Below the pieces are notes generated by a model. That model made no database searches, had not been told where the DNA came from, and was given only the letters and a program-made list of their open reading frames with translations. The translations under genes were made by a program, and so were the position numbers. DNA of 64,000 nt, taken from the NCBI GenBank assembly GCA_947589665.1, contig CANQBJ010000002.1, positions 1 to 64,000 of the forward strand. Direction: 5' to 3'. The DNA comes from an uncultured Clostridia bacterium (GTDB taxonomy: Bacteria; Bacillota; Clostridia; Lachnospirales; CAG-274). How positions within the stretch are numbered: the stretch's first letter is position 1; the number at the start of each line of letters is the position of its first letter. Below, in pieces: positions 8,518 to 17,778 of this stretch.

Positions 8518-9404
8518 TTTCTGTTTACATATATGGATAATGTAAGTACCGCTGCCATAACAAGAAGTATGCCTATGCCGTCTGCAAAAGTAAATGCCAC
8601 CGAGAAGAACAGCGCCGATACAACGGCAGAAACCAAAGGCTCAAGAGCGCTCAGCACAACAGCTGACGTAGAGCCTATTTTTGCAACACCTGCAAGGAAC
8701 AGTCCAAAGGCAGTTATCGAACCGAATATAAGTATAAATAATATATAACCCATTTCGGCAAGACTTTGTATACGATAAAACTCCACAAGCCCCGAAAGCA
8801 GCAGTATAATAGCCGAAATAAGCGACGAAAAGCCAAGCAGATACATGGAGCCGTACTTTTTGATAAATCCTACGGGCTCTATGGTATAAAAGGCATATGC
8901 CAAGGCGCTTGTAATACCGAAAAATACTGCCTTTGGCGATATGGCAAGGCTATTTATACTGCCATGGGTAGATATTAAAAATATGCCTGCCATCGCTGTA
9001 ATTACGCAGATTATCTCAATAACACCGGGAAGCTTCTTATTTATAAATGCCATAGCTATAAGCACGAATACAGGCGCGGCATATTGCAGCACAGTACCCG
9101 TTGCCGCATTGGAATATCTTATTGCCTCATAGTATGAAAACTGCACATATGTACTACCTATTACAGCAAAAAACAGAAGTGTTGTAATATCCTTTTTATT
9201 CTTAAGGCATTCAAAGGGGTCTGTCCTCTTTTTGATAAGAGATACGGGCAGAAACACCGCAGCCATAGCCATCATTCTCAGAAGTACCACAAAAAGCGAG
9301 GGTATCTCGGATATTTTATAAAGCTCCTGGGCGGCTATGCCCCCAAGTCCCCAGCATACGGCAGCTATAGTGACCATTATGCAGCCCTTTTTGTTTTCAG
9401 ACAT
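8502..9404 (-). CDS. EamA/DMT-family membrane transporter
   Basis: A 300-aa protein with about ten hydrophobic helices arranged as two EamA repeats. The first contains WGLGGIAAQ near the N-terminus; the second follows a conserved AGIFLIST turn near the middle. DMT proteins export metabolites or amino acids across the cytoplasmic membrane; the substrate cannot be told from sequence. The start is ATG 9404 with AAAGGAGC 8-10 nt upstream. A candidate promoter TTGAAA-17-TAACAT lies at 9463-9435 on the minus strand. The gene is monocistronic, ending in its own terminator. Confidence 0.9.
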   Translation of the reverse strand: MSENKKGCIMVTIAAVCWGLGGIAAQELYKISEIPSLFVVLLRMMAMAAVFLPVSLIKKRTDPFECLKNKKDITTLLFFAVIGSTYVQFSYYEAIRYSNAATGTVLQYAAPVFVLIAMAFINKKLPGVIEIICVITAMAGIFLISTHGSINSLAISPKAVFFGITSALAYAFYTIEPVGFIKKYGSMYLLGFSSLISAIILLLSGLVEFYRIQSLAEMGYILFILIFGSITAFGLFLAGVAKIGSTSAVVLSALEPLVSAVVSALFFSVAFTFADGIGILLVMAAVLTLSIYVNRKNIAR

Positions 9405-9515
9405 TTCTATGCTCCTTTTATCAAAATTATATAAATGTTATCATTTTTATATATAGTTTTCAAGTATAGGAAATGTAAAATTTTAATAATTTTTTTGCCA
9501 TTTTAATGTTAATTA

Positions 9516-9544
9516 TTGACTTTATATTACAGTCGTGTTACAAT
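9516..9544 (+). promoter_or_regulatory. Promoter of eda-like gene
   Basis: TTGACT (9516-9521), 17-bp spacer, TACAAT (9539-9544). It lies 56 bp upstream of the chosen start codon. Confidence 0.8.
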
Positions 9545-9599
9545 CAAACTAGGCAAAATGCTGTATATAAATTAAAAAATGAAAGGTGGTTTATTCAAA

Positions 9600-10559
9600 A
9601 TGAATGATGTATTAAAGAAATTAAGCGCAATAGGTATCGTTCCCGTTGTAGTTATCAATGACGCCGATAAGGCAGTGCCTTTAGCTAAGGCTCTTGTAGA
9701 GGGCGGCATTCCCTGTGCAGAGGTAACTTTCAGAACAGCAGCTGCTGAAGAGGCTATAAAGAGAATGGCTGAGGCAGTTCCCGAGCTTATAGTAGGCGCA
9801 GGTACCGTACTTACCAAGGACCAGGCAGACAGAGCTATTGCAGCAGGTTCTCAGTTCCTTGTAAGCCCGGGCTTAGACCCTGAGATCGTTAAATATTGCA
9901 ACGAAAAGGGTTATCTTATCACTCCCGGTACTGCTAACCCAAGTGACCTTAACCATGCAGTGAACCTTGGTCTTGAAGTTGTTAAGTTCTTCCCTGCTGA
10001 GGCTGCAGGCGGTCTTAAGATGATAAAGAGTATGGCTGCTGCTTATACAGGACTTAAGTTTATGCCTACAGGCGGTATCAATGCTGCTAACTTAAACAGC
10101 TACCTTGAATATGAGAAGATCATATGCTGCGGCGGTAGCTGGATGGTTCCCGGCAAGCTTATTGACGAGGGCAAGTTCGATGAGATCGTTACACTTTGTA
10201 AGGAAGCTGTTTCAACTATGCTTGGTCTTGAAATGGTACACGTTGGCATCAATACTCCTGATGAGGCTTCCGCTATGGCTGTTGCAGAGAGATTTAACAA
10301 GCTCTTCAACTTCCCGATCAAGAACGGCAACTCTGCTGTTTTCGCATCAAGCGGCATCGAAGTCAGAAAGCAGATGTTCTTAGGCAAGAACGGACATATA
10401 GCTATTGCTACAAACTATATGGACAGAGCTATCAACTACATCGAGGCTATGGGCGGCGAGTTCGACTACAGCACAGCTGTTGTTAAGAACGGCAAGACTA
10501 CCGCTATATACTTAAAGGAAGAGTTCGGCGGATTTGCTGTACATTTAGTTCAGAAATAA
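9600..10559 (+). CDS. eda: KDPG/KHG aldolase fused to a VOC (glyoxalase-like) domain
   Basis: The first about 205 residues are a class I KDPG/KHG aldolase, which cleaves 2-keto-3-deoxy-6-phosphogluconate to pyruvate and glyceraldehyde 3-phosphate. E41 (AEVTFRT) and the Schiff-base lysine K129 (VVKFFPAEAAGG) are present. Residues about 210-319 form one vicinal-oxygen-chelate module (LEMVHVGINTP ... GHIAIATNYMDRA) of unknown catalytic ability. The family's usual length is about 210 aa, so this is a fusion. ATG 9600 is preferred over 9579, since the purine-rich AAAGGTGG at 9581-9588 is an ideal ribosome site for 9600. The gene stands alone between a strong promoter and a terminator. Related fusions exist in Clostridia as far as I recall. 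Confidence 0.9.
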   Translation: MNDVLKKLSAIGIVPVVVINDADKAVPLAKALVEGGIPCAEVTFRTAAAEEAIKRMAEAVPELIVGAGTVLTKDQADRAIAAGSQFLVSPGLDPEIVKYCNEKGYLITPGTANPSDLNHAVNLGLEVVKFFPAEAAGGLKMIKSMAAAYTGLKFMPTGGINAANLNSYLEYEKIICCGGSWMVPGKLIDEGKFDEIVTLCKEAVSTMLGLEMVHVGINTPDEASAMAVAERFNKLFNFPIKNGNSAVFASSGIEVRKQMFLGKNGHIAIATNYMDRAINYIEAMGGEFDYSTAVVKNGKTTAIYLKEEFGGFAVHLVQK

Positions 10560-10579
10560 TCAATCCATATGTGAATTTT

Positions 10580-10605
10580 GGCTGCCGCAATGCGGCAGCC
10601 TTTTT
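10580..10605 (+). terminator. Terminator of eda-like gene
   Basis: GGCTGCCGC/GCGGCAGCC with a 3-nt loop, followed by TTTTT. Confidence 0.9.
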
Positions 10606-10724
10606 ATGTACATCACGATTTTAATATAACATATCCATATTCTACACATATCCTATTTATGCACTTTATGTAAAAGTCTGTAAAAAAATGAAGATGATAA
10701 TTTCAATATTACTATTGCAAATAT

Positions 10725-10754
10725 TTGTCAAATATGGGAAAATATATGTATACT
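10725..10754 (+). promoter_or_regulatory. Promoter of the glycosyltransferase operon
   Basis: TTGTCA (10725-10730), 18-bp spacer, TATACT (10749-10754). It supports the ATG at 10776, because the longer upstream reading frame would start inside the promoter. Confidence 0.55.
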
Positions 10755-10775
10755 TATTACCAAAGAGGCAAAATT

Positions 10776-11633
10776 ATGGATCTATCAATCATAATAGTCA
10801 ACTATAATACAAAGGCACTTACCGAACAGACAGTACGTTCCGTTATGGACACTACCTCTGCCATAGACTATGAGATAATAGTAGTTGACAATTCTTCAAA
10901 GGAAAAAGAATATTTTACTATGGATAACCCCAGGGTAAAAATTCTCAGCAGGGTCGAGAACAAGGGCTTTGGTCATGCCTGCAACATAGGTACGAATATG
11001 GCTATAGGAAGATATATACTCTATCTCAACTCCGATGTCATTATGCAAAACGGCACCTTAAGGGGAGCAGTGGAGTATATGGACAAGCACAGGGACATAG
11101 GCTGTCTGGGTATAAGAACACTGCTCAGAGACGGTACCTTTGACCACGGCTGCAAGAGAGGCTTCCCCTCTCCCTTCAACAGTCTGTGCTATGTACTTGG
11201 CTTACATAAGCTTTTCCCCAAGATAAAGAAATTCGGCGGATATACCTTAAGCTATCTCAGTAATAACGAAACAAATGAGGTAGACAGCGTAAGCGGAGCC
11301 TTTATGCTTATACCCAAGTCTGTACTCAACAAGGTAGGGCTTTTTGACGAAAGCATATTTATGTACGGAGAGGATATAGACCTTTGCTACAGGATAAAGC
11401 AGGCAGGCTATAAGGTAGTCTACTATGCCGATGTATGGATGATACATCTTAAGGGTCAGAGCGGACTTCATACCAAAAGCCCCGTTGTTATAAAGCATTT
11501 TCACGACGGTATCAAGCGTTTCTATGATATGTACTATAAGGACAAGCATAATTTTATAGTTACGTTTCTGATGCACAGCGCAATAAATATAAGATATGTG
11601 ATTGTGCTTTTACGCTCAAAGCTTGCAAAATAG
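10776..11633 (+). CDS. Glycosyltransferase family 2 (rhamnosyltransferase-like)
   Basis: A 285-aa GT-A enzyme: nucleotide-sugar-binding start MDLSIIIVNYNTKA, metal-binding NSDV near residue 87, and the acceptor-side motif GEDIDLCYRIKQAGYKVVY typical of WbbL-like rhamnosyltransferases. It probably adds a sugar to a lipid-linked surface glycan at the inner membrane face. The start at 10776 has AGAGG 6 nt upstream and begins exactly at the GT2 fold. It is first in a run of three GT2 genes and one small membrane protein (10776-14258). The donor sugar is unknown. Confidence 0.88.
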   Translation: MDLSIIIVNYNTKALTEQTVRSVMDTTSAIDYEIIVVDNSSKEKEYFTMDNPRVKILSRVENKGFGHACNIGTNMAIGRYILYLNSDVIMQNGTLRGAVEYMDKHRDIGCLGIRTLLRDGTFDHGCKRGFPSPFNSLCYVLGLHKLFPKIKKFGGYTLSYLSNNETNEVDSVSGAFMLIPKSVLNKVGLFDESIFMYGEDIDLCYRIKQAGYKVVYYADVWMIHLKGQSGLHTKSPVVIKHFHDGIKRFYDMYYKDKHNFIVTFLMHSAINIRYVIVLLRSKLAK

Positions 11634-11646
11634 AAAGAGTGATAAT

Positions 11647-12549
11647 ATGAGTATCGATATCCTTATGGCAGCCTATAACGGAGAAAAATACATAGGCGAA
11701 CAAATAGAGAGTATACTTTGCCAGACAGTAGGTGACTGGCGGCTTCTGATATGTGACGACTGTTCGCAGGACAGCACGGCTGAAATAATAAAAGAATACT
11801 GTTCAAAGTATAAAGGTCGTATCCTTCTCTATGAAAATGAAAAAAATTCCGGTTCTCCCTGTTCCAATTTTTTCAGGCTTATCAGAATGTCTGACGCAGA
11901 CTATATATTTACGTGCGACCAGGACGATATCTGGAAGGCGGATAAGATAGAAAAGACCCTTAAGGCCTTTGATAACGACAGTATACCCACTCTTGTGCAT
12001 ACAGACCTTACTGTAGTTGACGAAAGCAAAAAAACGATACGCTCCTCTATGATAAGGTCACAGCACATAAATGTCAAAAGAAACAGACTTAACGAGCTTA
12101 TAGTACAGAATATAGTAACAGGCTGCACTATGGCAATAAACAAAAGCCTTGCCGACATACTTAAGGCTCCTGATAATATTCCCGTACACGACTGGTGGAT
12201 AGCCGTATCGGCTGCCATATACGGGCAGATCAAATTCATAGACGAACAGACTGTATATTACAGGCAGCACGGCGACAATCAATGCGGCGCTCAGGATATG
12301 GACAGTACGGAATACCTTGCAGGCAGATTTAAGGACAAAAGCAGATCAAGGCATATGCTTGAGCTTGGCTATATTATGGCAGAAGAGCTTATGGACAAAT
12401 ACGATATACCCGCGGAGTATATCCCTATGCTCAGGGAATATTCATCTATGCCCGAAAAAAGCAAGCTAAAAAAAATAAATACCCTTTTCAGATACAATAT
12501 CTGGAAAGGCGGTTTAATTAGAAAGCTGGGACAGCTTTATTTCCTGTAG
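11647..12549 (+). CDS. Glycosyltransferase family 2
   Basis: A 300-aa GT2 enzyme opening with MSIDILMAAYNGEKYIGEQI, followed by LICDDCSQDST and the metal-binding TCDQDDIWKADK. The DQDD form is common in enzymes annotated as rhamnosyl- or RfbF-like transferases. ATG 11647 is chosen, 13 nt after the previous stop and behind AGAAAGAG; the frame extends upstream into the preceding gene but that part lacks homology. It probably acts with its neighbours on one surface glycan; the acceptor is unknown. Confidence 0.88.
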   Translation: MSIDILMAAYNGEKYIGEQIESILCQTVGDWRLLICDDCSQDSTAEIIKEYCSKYKGRILLYENEKNSGSPCSNFFRLIRMSDADYIFTCDQDDIWKADKIEKTLKAFDNDSIPTLVHTDLTVVDESKKTIRSSMIRSQHINVKRNRLNELIVQNIVTGCTMAINKSLADILKAPDNIPVHDWWIAVSAAIYGQIKFIDEQTVYYRQHGDNQCGAQDMDSTEYLAGRFKDKSRSRHMLELGYIMAEELMDKYDIPAEYIPMLREYSSMPEKSKLKKINTLFRYNIWKGGLIRKLGQLYFL

Positions 12550-12558
12550 GAGGCAATT

Positions 12559-13965
12559 ATGAAGTCAATGAATACGGCTGTTGTTAAAAAAATAATACGC
12601 TACGGCAAAGACAAGGGCTTAATGTCTCTTGCGATAAAGCTTAAGGAAAGAGCAGGCTATAAAATTGCCGCGCAGAAATACATAAAAAGCCATACTCTTA
12701 CACAGGCGGAGATCGAAAAGCAGAAAAGCGCAAGCTATGACAAGGATACTCTCATAAGCATATGTGTTCCTCTCTACAACACCGAAAAGGAATATCTTGA
12801 GCAGATGCTTACATCTGTTATAGACCAGACCTATCCCCACTGGGAGCTTTGCCTTGCCGACGGAAGCTCGGCAGAATACACATATATAGAAGCAATTGTA
12901 AAGGGCATAGGCGACAGAAGGATAAAATATAAAAAGCTGCCCTGCAACAAGGGTATAGTCGAAAACAGCAACGAGGCATGCGCCATGGCAACAGGAGAAT
13001 ACATTGCCCTTCTGGATCATGACGATGTGCTTGGCATAGACGCTCTCTACTATGTCAAAGAGGAAATTGACAAGGACGCAGACTACATATACACAGACGA
13101 GGCAAGCTTTTCAAGGTCTGTCAAAAAGCCGGATATAATACATTTCAAGCCTGATTATTCAATATTTAATCTAAGAGGCAATAACTATATATGCCACCTT
13201 TCAGTGTTTAAAAAATCACTTTTTGATGCTGTAGGCGGTTTCAGGCAAGGCTATGACGGAAGTCAGGATCATGACCTTATATTAAGACTTTGCGAAAAAG
13301 CAAATAATATAGTGCATATACCAAGAGTGCTGTATTTCTGGAGAATACATCCCGACTCCGTGTCTATGGACATAAGCGCCAAGCCCTACTGCCTTACTAC
13401 AGGCATAAGAGCAGTGGAAAGTCATCTGGAAAGGATGAATATAAAAGCTGAGGTAACGAACGCTGCGGAAAACGCTTCCGTATACAGAGTTAAATACATA
13501 AGCTGTGTAAAGCCTTCTGTCATAAACAACATTGAGAACATAAAAGGTGTTACAAACGAATATATTATCGTGGCAAGTCCTGAGATCACAGTAAGCGCCG
13601 AGGCACTAAGAGAAATATGCAGCATACTGCGGCTAGACGGTGTGGGAATGGTCGGCGGTATGGTCACTGAAAAGGGAAAAATAAAATATGCCACACTTAA
13701 AACACAGGGAAACAAGCTTATATCGGAATATGAAAATATGCCTGTAATAAGCGAGGGCTATATGAAAAGGCTCAGATATGCCCAGTCAGCAGAGGCTCTG
13801 CCCTGCCGTTTCTTCGGTATAAGACGTTCCGTACTGGAGGGTATGGGATATTTTGACGACAGCCTTTGGGAGGATAACAAGACTGTAGATATGTGCCGCA
13901 GGCTCAGAAAATGCGGCTATGAAATAGTATTCAGTCCTTACGCTACGGCTGAGATAAAGAGGTGA
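12559..13965 (+). CDS. Glycosyltransferase family 2 with N-terminal helical extension
   Basis: A 468-aa protein with about 55 basic helical residues, then a GT2 core: ISICVPLYNTEKEYLEQML, LLDHDDVL (metal site) and SQDHDLILRLCEKA. The last about 150 residues form a second, GT2-like half with GMVGGMV and FFGIRRSVLEGMGYFDDS, possibly a degenerate duplicate lacking a DxD motif. The ribosome site TAGGAGG precedes ATG 12559, 9 nt after the previous stop. It is likely part of the same glycan pathway. Confidence 0.88.
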   Translation: MKSMNTAVVKKIIRYGKDKGLMSLAIKLKERAGYKIAAQKYIKSHTLTQAEIEKQKSASYDKDTLISICVPLYNTEKEYLEQMLTSVIDQTYPHWELCLADGSSAEYTYIEAIVKGIGDRRIKYKKLPCNKGIVENSNEACAMATGEYIALLDHDDVLGIDALYYVKEEIDKDADYIYTDEASFSRSVKKPDIIHFKPDYSIFNLRGNNYICHLSVFKKSLFDAVGGFRQGYDGSQDHDLILRLCEKANNIVHIPRVLYFWRIHPDSVSMDISAKPYCLTTGIRAVESHLERMNIKAEVTNAAENASVYRVKYISCVKPSVINNIENIKGVTNEYIIVASPEITVSAEALREICSILRLDGVGMVGGMVTEKGKIKYATLKTQGNKLISEYENMPVISEGYMKRLRYAQSAEALPCRFFGIRRSVLEGMGYFDDSLWEDNKTVDMCRRLRKCGYEIVFSPYATAEIKR

Positions 13966-13970
13966 AAGAA

Positions 13971-14258
13971 ATGCATATTATCCTATTCAATATACTCAGT
14001 GGTATATTTGGCATTACTGCCCTTCTTATACCTGTGCTTTCCAGCTTCAGAAAGGGAAAATACAGCTATCTGCCTGTTGCAAGCCTGAGCGCCTATATTC
14101 TGGCTCTTATTTTCCAGATACTCGGTATAGGCGAAAGGGTCAGCCTACAGGACTGGTCTGCCCTTGCAGATACCATAGAGGCGATTTCATTTACTGCCGT
14201 ACTCTTTGCCGCCGTTATCATAGTGCTTAATATCGTGCTGGTCAGAATAAAGAACTGA
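13971..14258 (+). CDS. Small membrane protein, unknown function
   Basis: A 95-aa protein with three predicted membrane helices (residues about 3-20, 30-50, 70-92) and a short basic tail. I do not recognise the family. ATG 13971 is preferred over GTG 13962, because AGAGGTG at 13957-13963 is well spaced only for the former. It overlaps no gene but sits 5 nt after the third glycosyltransferase, so it is probably co-translated with it. An accessory role in glycan assembly is inference from position only. Confidence 0.75.
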   Translation: MHIILFNILSGIFGITALLIPVLSSFRKGKYSYLPVASLSAYILALIFQILGIGERVSLQDWSALADTIEAISFTAVLFAAVIIVLNIVLVRIKN

Positions 14259-14285
14259 AATTTTATATCTCTTTTCTGTATTATC

Positions 14286-14314
14286 TTGACAAAATCACTG
14301 TTTAATGTTATGCT
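14286..14314 (+). promoter_or_regulatory. Promoter of the riboswitch-metK transcript
   Basis: TTGACA (14286-14291), 17-bp spacer, TATGCT (14309-14314), about 20 nt upstream of the SAM-I aptamer. Confidence 0.8.
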
Positions 14315-14334
14315 ATTAACTGAACCAAATATTT

Positions 14335-14434
14335 ACTTATCAAGAGCGGCGGAGGGACAGGCCCTGTGAAGCCCGGCAACCGGTCATAATGACAGCGGTG
14401 CCAATTCCTGCGGTTTATTCCGAAAGATGAGATT
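14335..14434 (+). ncRNA. SAM-I (S-box) riboswitch
   Basis: The S-box core words are present in order: CTTATCAAGAG, GGAGGGAC, GGCCC, GAAGCCCGGCAACC, GGTGCCAATTCC and GATGAGA. This aptamer binds S-adenosylmethionine and, in the bound state, favours the terminator just downstream. It precedes metK, the enzyme that makes SAM, giving direct product feedback. Confidence 0.95.
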
Positions 14435-14441
14435 TTAGAAT

Positions 14442-14464
14442 AAGCCTTTTAAAAGGCTTTTTTT
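14442..14464 (+). terminator. Riboswitch expression-platform terminator
   Basis: AAGCCTTTT/AAAAGGCTT stem followed by a T-run, directly after the SAM-I aptamer and before metK. It is the regulated OFF structure. Confidence 0.9.
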
Positions 14465-14525
14465 ATTGCATTTTTCAGAAACAATATCAGTAAAAGCATA
14501 AAGGTAGTTTACAGGAGGAATTTCA

Positions 14526-15695
14526 ATGAAAAGATTTTTTACTTCAGAATCTGTAACAGAGGGACATCCCGACAAGATATGCGATCAGATATCAGATGCT
14601 GTGCTGGATGCCATATTAGCTCAGGACCCTATGGCAAGAGTTGCCTGTGAGACCATGACTACAACAGGTCTTATAATGGTGGCAGGCGAGATCACAACAA
14701 ACTGTTATGTAGACATTGACGAAATCGCAAGAGAAACCGTCAGAGAAATAGGCTACGACAGAGCCAAATACGGATTTGACTGTGACAGCTGCGCGGTGAT
14801 AACATCACTTAAGGGACAGAGTCCCGACATTGCGCAGGGCGTCAACTCTTCTCTTGAGGCAAGAAAGGGAGATGCCGATGCAGACGATACAGGCGCAGGA
14901 GATCAGGGTATGATGTTCGGATTTGCCTGTGACGAAACAGAGGACTATATGCCTATGCCTATATACTATGCTCACAAGCTTGTAAAGAAGCTAAGCGAGG
15001 TCAGAAAAAACGGTTCACTGCCCTATTTAAGACCTGACGGCAAGAGCCAGGTAACCGTTGAGTACGACGATGACAAGGCAGTCAGGATAGACAATGTTGT
15101 AATATCCACACAGCATAGTCCCGATGTCGAACACGATCAGATAGAAAAGGATATTATAGAACAGGTAATAAAGGCTGTAATACCGTCAGAGCTTTTGGAT
15201 GAAAATACTAAATATTATGTAAATCCCACAGGCCGTTTCGTAATAGGCGGACCCCAGGGCGACTGCGGACTTACGGGCAGAAAGATAATAGTAGACACCT
15301 ACGGCGGATATGCAAGTCACGGCGGCGGTGCTTTCAGCGGCAAGGACCCCACTAAGGTAGACCGTTCTGCCGCCTATGCCGCAAGATATGTTGCAAAGAA
15401 TATCGTAGCAAGCGGCATTGCAAGGAAATGCGAAATACAGCTTGCCTATGCCATAGGCATAGCTCAGCCTCTTTCAATACTTGTAAATACCTATGGTACG
15501 GGAAAAATATCCGATGATGAGATAGTTGAGATCGTAAAGGCTAATTTTGATTTAAGACCTGCCTCTATTATAAAGAACTTCGATTTAAGACGTCCTATAT
15601 ATAAGCAGACTGCAGCCTATGGTCACTTCGGCAGAAGTGATATAGACGTACCTTGGGAAAAAACAGATAAGGTAAGCGTATTTAAGGTATATTGA
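14526..15695 (+). CDS. metK: S-adenosylmethionine synthetase
   Basis: A 389-aa MetK, which joins methionine and ATP to give SAM in the cytosol. Signatures are [16 protein letters not shown] near the N-terminus, [12 protein letters not shown] (ATP site) around residue 118, and [19 protein letters not shown] (P-loop-like) around 260. The length is normal for the family. The start is ATG 14526 behind ACAGGAGGA. It is controlled by the SAM-I riboswitch and ends at a strong bidirectional hairpin. Confidence 0.98.
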   Translation: MKRFFTSESVTEGHPDKICDQISDAVLDAILAQDPMARVACETMTTTGLIMVAGEITTNCYVDIDEIARETVREIGYDRAKYGFDCDSCAVITSLKGQSPDIAQGVNSSLEARKGDADADDTGAGDQGMMFGFACDETEDYMPMPIYYAHKLVKKLSEVRKNGSLPYLRPDGKSQVTVEYDDDKAVRIDNVVISTQHSPDVEHDQIEKDIIEQVIKAVIPSELLDENTKYYVNPTGRFVIGGPQGDCGLTGRKIIVDTYGGYASHGGGAFSGKDPTKVDRSAAYAARYVAKNIVASGIARKCEIQLAYAIGIAQPLSILVNTYGTGKISDDEIVEIVKANFDLRPASIIKNFDLRRPIYKQTAAYGHFGRSDIDVPWEKTDKVSVFKVY

Positions 15696-15756
15696 TGTGA
15701 TAGCCGCAGTATATGATCACGGCTGTACGTCAAATATCCATTTTTCATAAAAAATT

Positions 15757-15794
15757 GACCCCCAAAATCAGATATCGATCTGACTTTGGGGGTC
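15757..15794. terminator. Bidirectional terminator between metK and DUF3006 gene
   Basis: GACCCCCAAA/TTTGGGGGTC with an inner TCAGAT/ATCTGA stem. The minus strand continues with AATTTTTT. It separates convergent transcripts. Confidence 0.8.
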
Positions 15795-15815
15795 GTTACA
15801 TTTTGGTCTGCTTTT

Positions 15816-16028
15816 TTAATTAAATAAGCTGTTCAGAAGTGTGTCCATTTCCTCTTTGCGCTTTTTTGTTCTTTCCCTGTCTATTGTATAGGTACTGCCG
15901 TCATATACAATGCAGTCGCCCTCTTTTGCATCGGGGAGAACGGTTTTTTCCAGTTCAAGCATACTCCCGTCCTCGCTCTGACACACTATTATATTTCCTT
16001 CTATCCTGTCTGTATAATAGATTTTCAT
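15816..16028 (-). CDS. DUF3006 small protein
   Basis: A 70-aa protein: beta-rich start MKIYYTDRIEGNIIVC, then a charged helix (RERTKKRKEEMD). This matches the DUF3006 family, typically encoded next to ComEC-like metallo-beta-lactamase hydrolases, as here. The start at 16028 has AAGGCGG upstream, which overlaps the end of the MBL gene, so the two are translationally coupled. Its role is unknown; a partner of the hydrolase is inferred from conserved adjacency. Confidence 0.8.
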   Translation of the reverse strand: MKIYYTDRIEGNIIVCQSEDGSMLELEKTVLPDAKEGDCIVYDGSTYTIDRERTKKRKEEMDTLLNSLFN

Positions 16029-16039
16029 AATACACCGCC

Positions 16040-17074
16040 TTACGGGTTGCACACCTTACATGGGCTGTAGCCCAAAGCTTTAAGAGCATCTGAATAGCCT
16101 GTATATATTTCCTTATTTTCCGGTTTTGTTTTTATACCGTAGATACAAGTGGTCTTATGATATTTCATACTGTTTTTATTCAGAATATAAGACGCAGCAG
16201 CTTTTTGATCAGCTCTATTACTTCCGCTAGCCTGCCGGGCCCCACCTCCCGAACTCTCCGTTGCAAAGGTGATACCGCTGCCTGAGCTTAAAGCCGTTAT
16301 CGTACCGTTTTCATCAGTCCTGTATATCTGTATATTCTTATCCTTAAGCTTATTCAGCGTAACCTCTGCAGGATGACCATAGCTGTTGTCCTTTCCTACC
16401 GATATGACCGCATATCTTGGATTTACCTTTTCTAAAAATGTCAAGCTTGTGGAAGAAGCGCTTCCGTGATGTCCCACCTTAAGTACATCGGCTGAAATAT
16501 CTATACCTGAAGATACGATGTCCGATTCCTCCTCGGACTCCGCATCACCTATAAACACAAAACGGTCATTGCCATTTACAAGCTTAATGGCAACTGAGTT
16601 GTTGTTAAGCTCGTCTGTACAATATTTCTTAGGACCGATAACAGTAAAGTCAAAATCTCCCAATTCATATGACGCACCTACAACAGGCTCTATGACCTTT
16701 GCCTTGCTGTTCATTATTGCTCCCGCCATATTTTCAAAGCATTTTGTAGCGGCAGATACCTTTGGCATAATGATATTTTCAACCTTAAAGGAATTGATAA
16801 CATCGTCTATGCCTCCTATATGGTCGGCATGAGGGTGAGTAGCTATAACGTATGTAAGCTTATTTACTCCGTTATCCTTAAGATACTGCTTTATCATTTC
16901 GCCGTCATCCTCTTCGCCGCCGTCTATAAGCATATATATGCCGTTGCTCTCAACAAGCATACAGTCTGCCTGACCTACGTCTATAAAATGCACCTTTTCC
17001 TCTGTCTTGTCCGCCGCATATACAGGCGCCGCCATAAGTATAAGTACAAAAAGTAAAGCGATAGTTCTTTTCAT
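16040..17074 (-). CDS. Secreted metallo-beta-lactamase-fold hydrolase with C-terminal Ada-like metal-binding domain
   Basis: A 344-aa protein with a signal peptide (1-21). The ComEC/Rec2-type MBL core has THPHADHIGG (H80, H82, D84, H85), FIGDAESEEE and GHHGSASSTS. The C-terminal about 45 residues carry KYHKTTC ... GYSPCKVCNP, a cysteine pattern seen in secreted nucleases and Ada-type zinc modules. A nuclease or phosphodiesterase acting outside the cell is likely; the exact substrate is unknown. The ribosome site is AAAAGGAG. It is followed by the DUF3006 gene, its usual neighbour. Confidence 0.88.
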   Translation of the reverse strand: MKRTIALLFVLILMAAPVYAADKTEEKVHFIDVGQADCMLVESNGIYMLIDGGEEDDGEMIKQYLKDNGVNKLTYVIATHPHADHIGGIDDVINSFKVENIIMPKVSAATKCFENMAGAIMNSKAKVIEPVVGASYELGDFDFTVIGPKKYCTDELNNNSVAIKLVNGNDRFVFIGDAESEEESDIVSSGIDISADVLKVGHHGSASSTSLTFLEKVNPRYAVISVGKDNSYGHPAEVTLNKLKDKNIQIYRTDENGTITALSSGSGITFATESSGGGARQASGSNRADQKAAASYILNKNSMKYHKTTCIYGIKTKPENKEIYTGYSDALKALGYSPCKVCNP

Positions 17075-17112
17075 AAAATTCTCCTTTTGGAAAAGCCCCG
17101 CTTATGCAAGGC

Positions 17113-17778
17113 TTATTTCCCCACTAAATCTGATGTATTTATAATTTCGAGTACCTCGTCTGTAGCATTGTCTATAAAGTATATGTCCACAGTCGCATCC
17201 TCCTGAGGTATGCCGCTCAATACCTGATATGACGCGCTTACCATATAAAGCTCAAGAGCAGCTATAGACTTTTCATAGGTGATAGTATCAGAACACCTTA
17301 TTTCAAATCTGCTCAGGTCCCCGCTGTACTGTATATCCACTATAGACGGATATTTCTCCTTATCGGACTTTATCCTGTTTACGGTATCTATTACCTGATT
17401 CCTAAGTGAAAGCACAAAGGCATCGTAGCTACTTTGCGACATAAGGGCGGAAACATAGCCTGTCTGCGTGTCTATGCTTATGTCATTTGCGCCCCAGTCC
17501 CTGACCTGCTGCTTAATGGCGTCCTCTGTTTCGTTTATTCCAAAGTACTCGGGAGATATAATCATTCTAATCATATTATCCTCCTCCTTTACAATGCGGG
17601 CATCTATATCCACACCCTTTTCAGAAGAAAGCTCCTCTGTTGTACTTTCAGTATATTCTGCAGAAGTCTCTTCCGTGAACTCAGAGTTATCAATATCTTC
17701 AATGTTTGCAGTTTCAACTGCCGAACAGCCGCACAATACACATAATATAAGCACTGTCCCCGTTATTTTCCTCCACAT
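17113..17778 (-). CDS. Putative lipoprotein, unknown function
   Basis: A 221-aa protein with a lipobox (LCGC, C18) after a short hydrophobic signal, a Thr/Glu-rich linker to about residue 50, then a mixed alpha/beta domain without a family I recognise. The ribosome site GGGAGG lies in the perfect 12-nt complement described at 17779-17854, so translation from read-through mRNA may be blocked. An own promoter (17857-17829) begins transcripts that lack the blocking arm. It is transcribed in the same direction as the efflux operon upstream and the MBL gene downstream. Confidence 0.8.
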   Translation of the reverse strand: MWRKITGTVLILCVLCGCSAVETANIEDIDNSEFTEETSAEYTESTTEELSSEKGVDIDARIVKEEDNMIRMIISPEYFGINETEDAIKQQVRDWGANDISIDTQTGYVSALMSQSSYDAFVLSLRNQVIDTVNRIKSDKEKYPSIVDIQYSGDLSRFEIRCSDTITYEKSIAALELYMVSASYQVLSGIPQEDATVDIYFIDNATDEVLEIINTSDLVGK

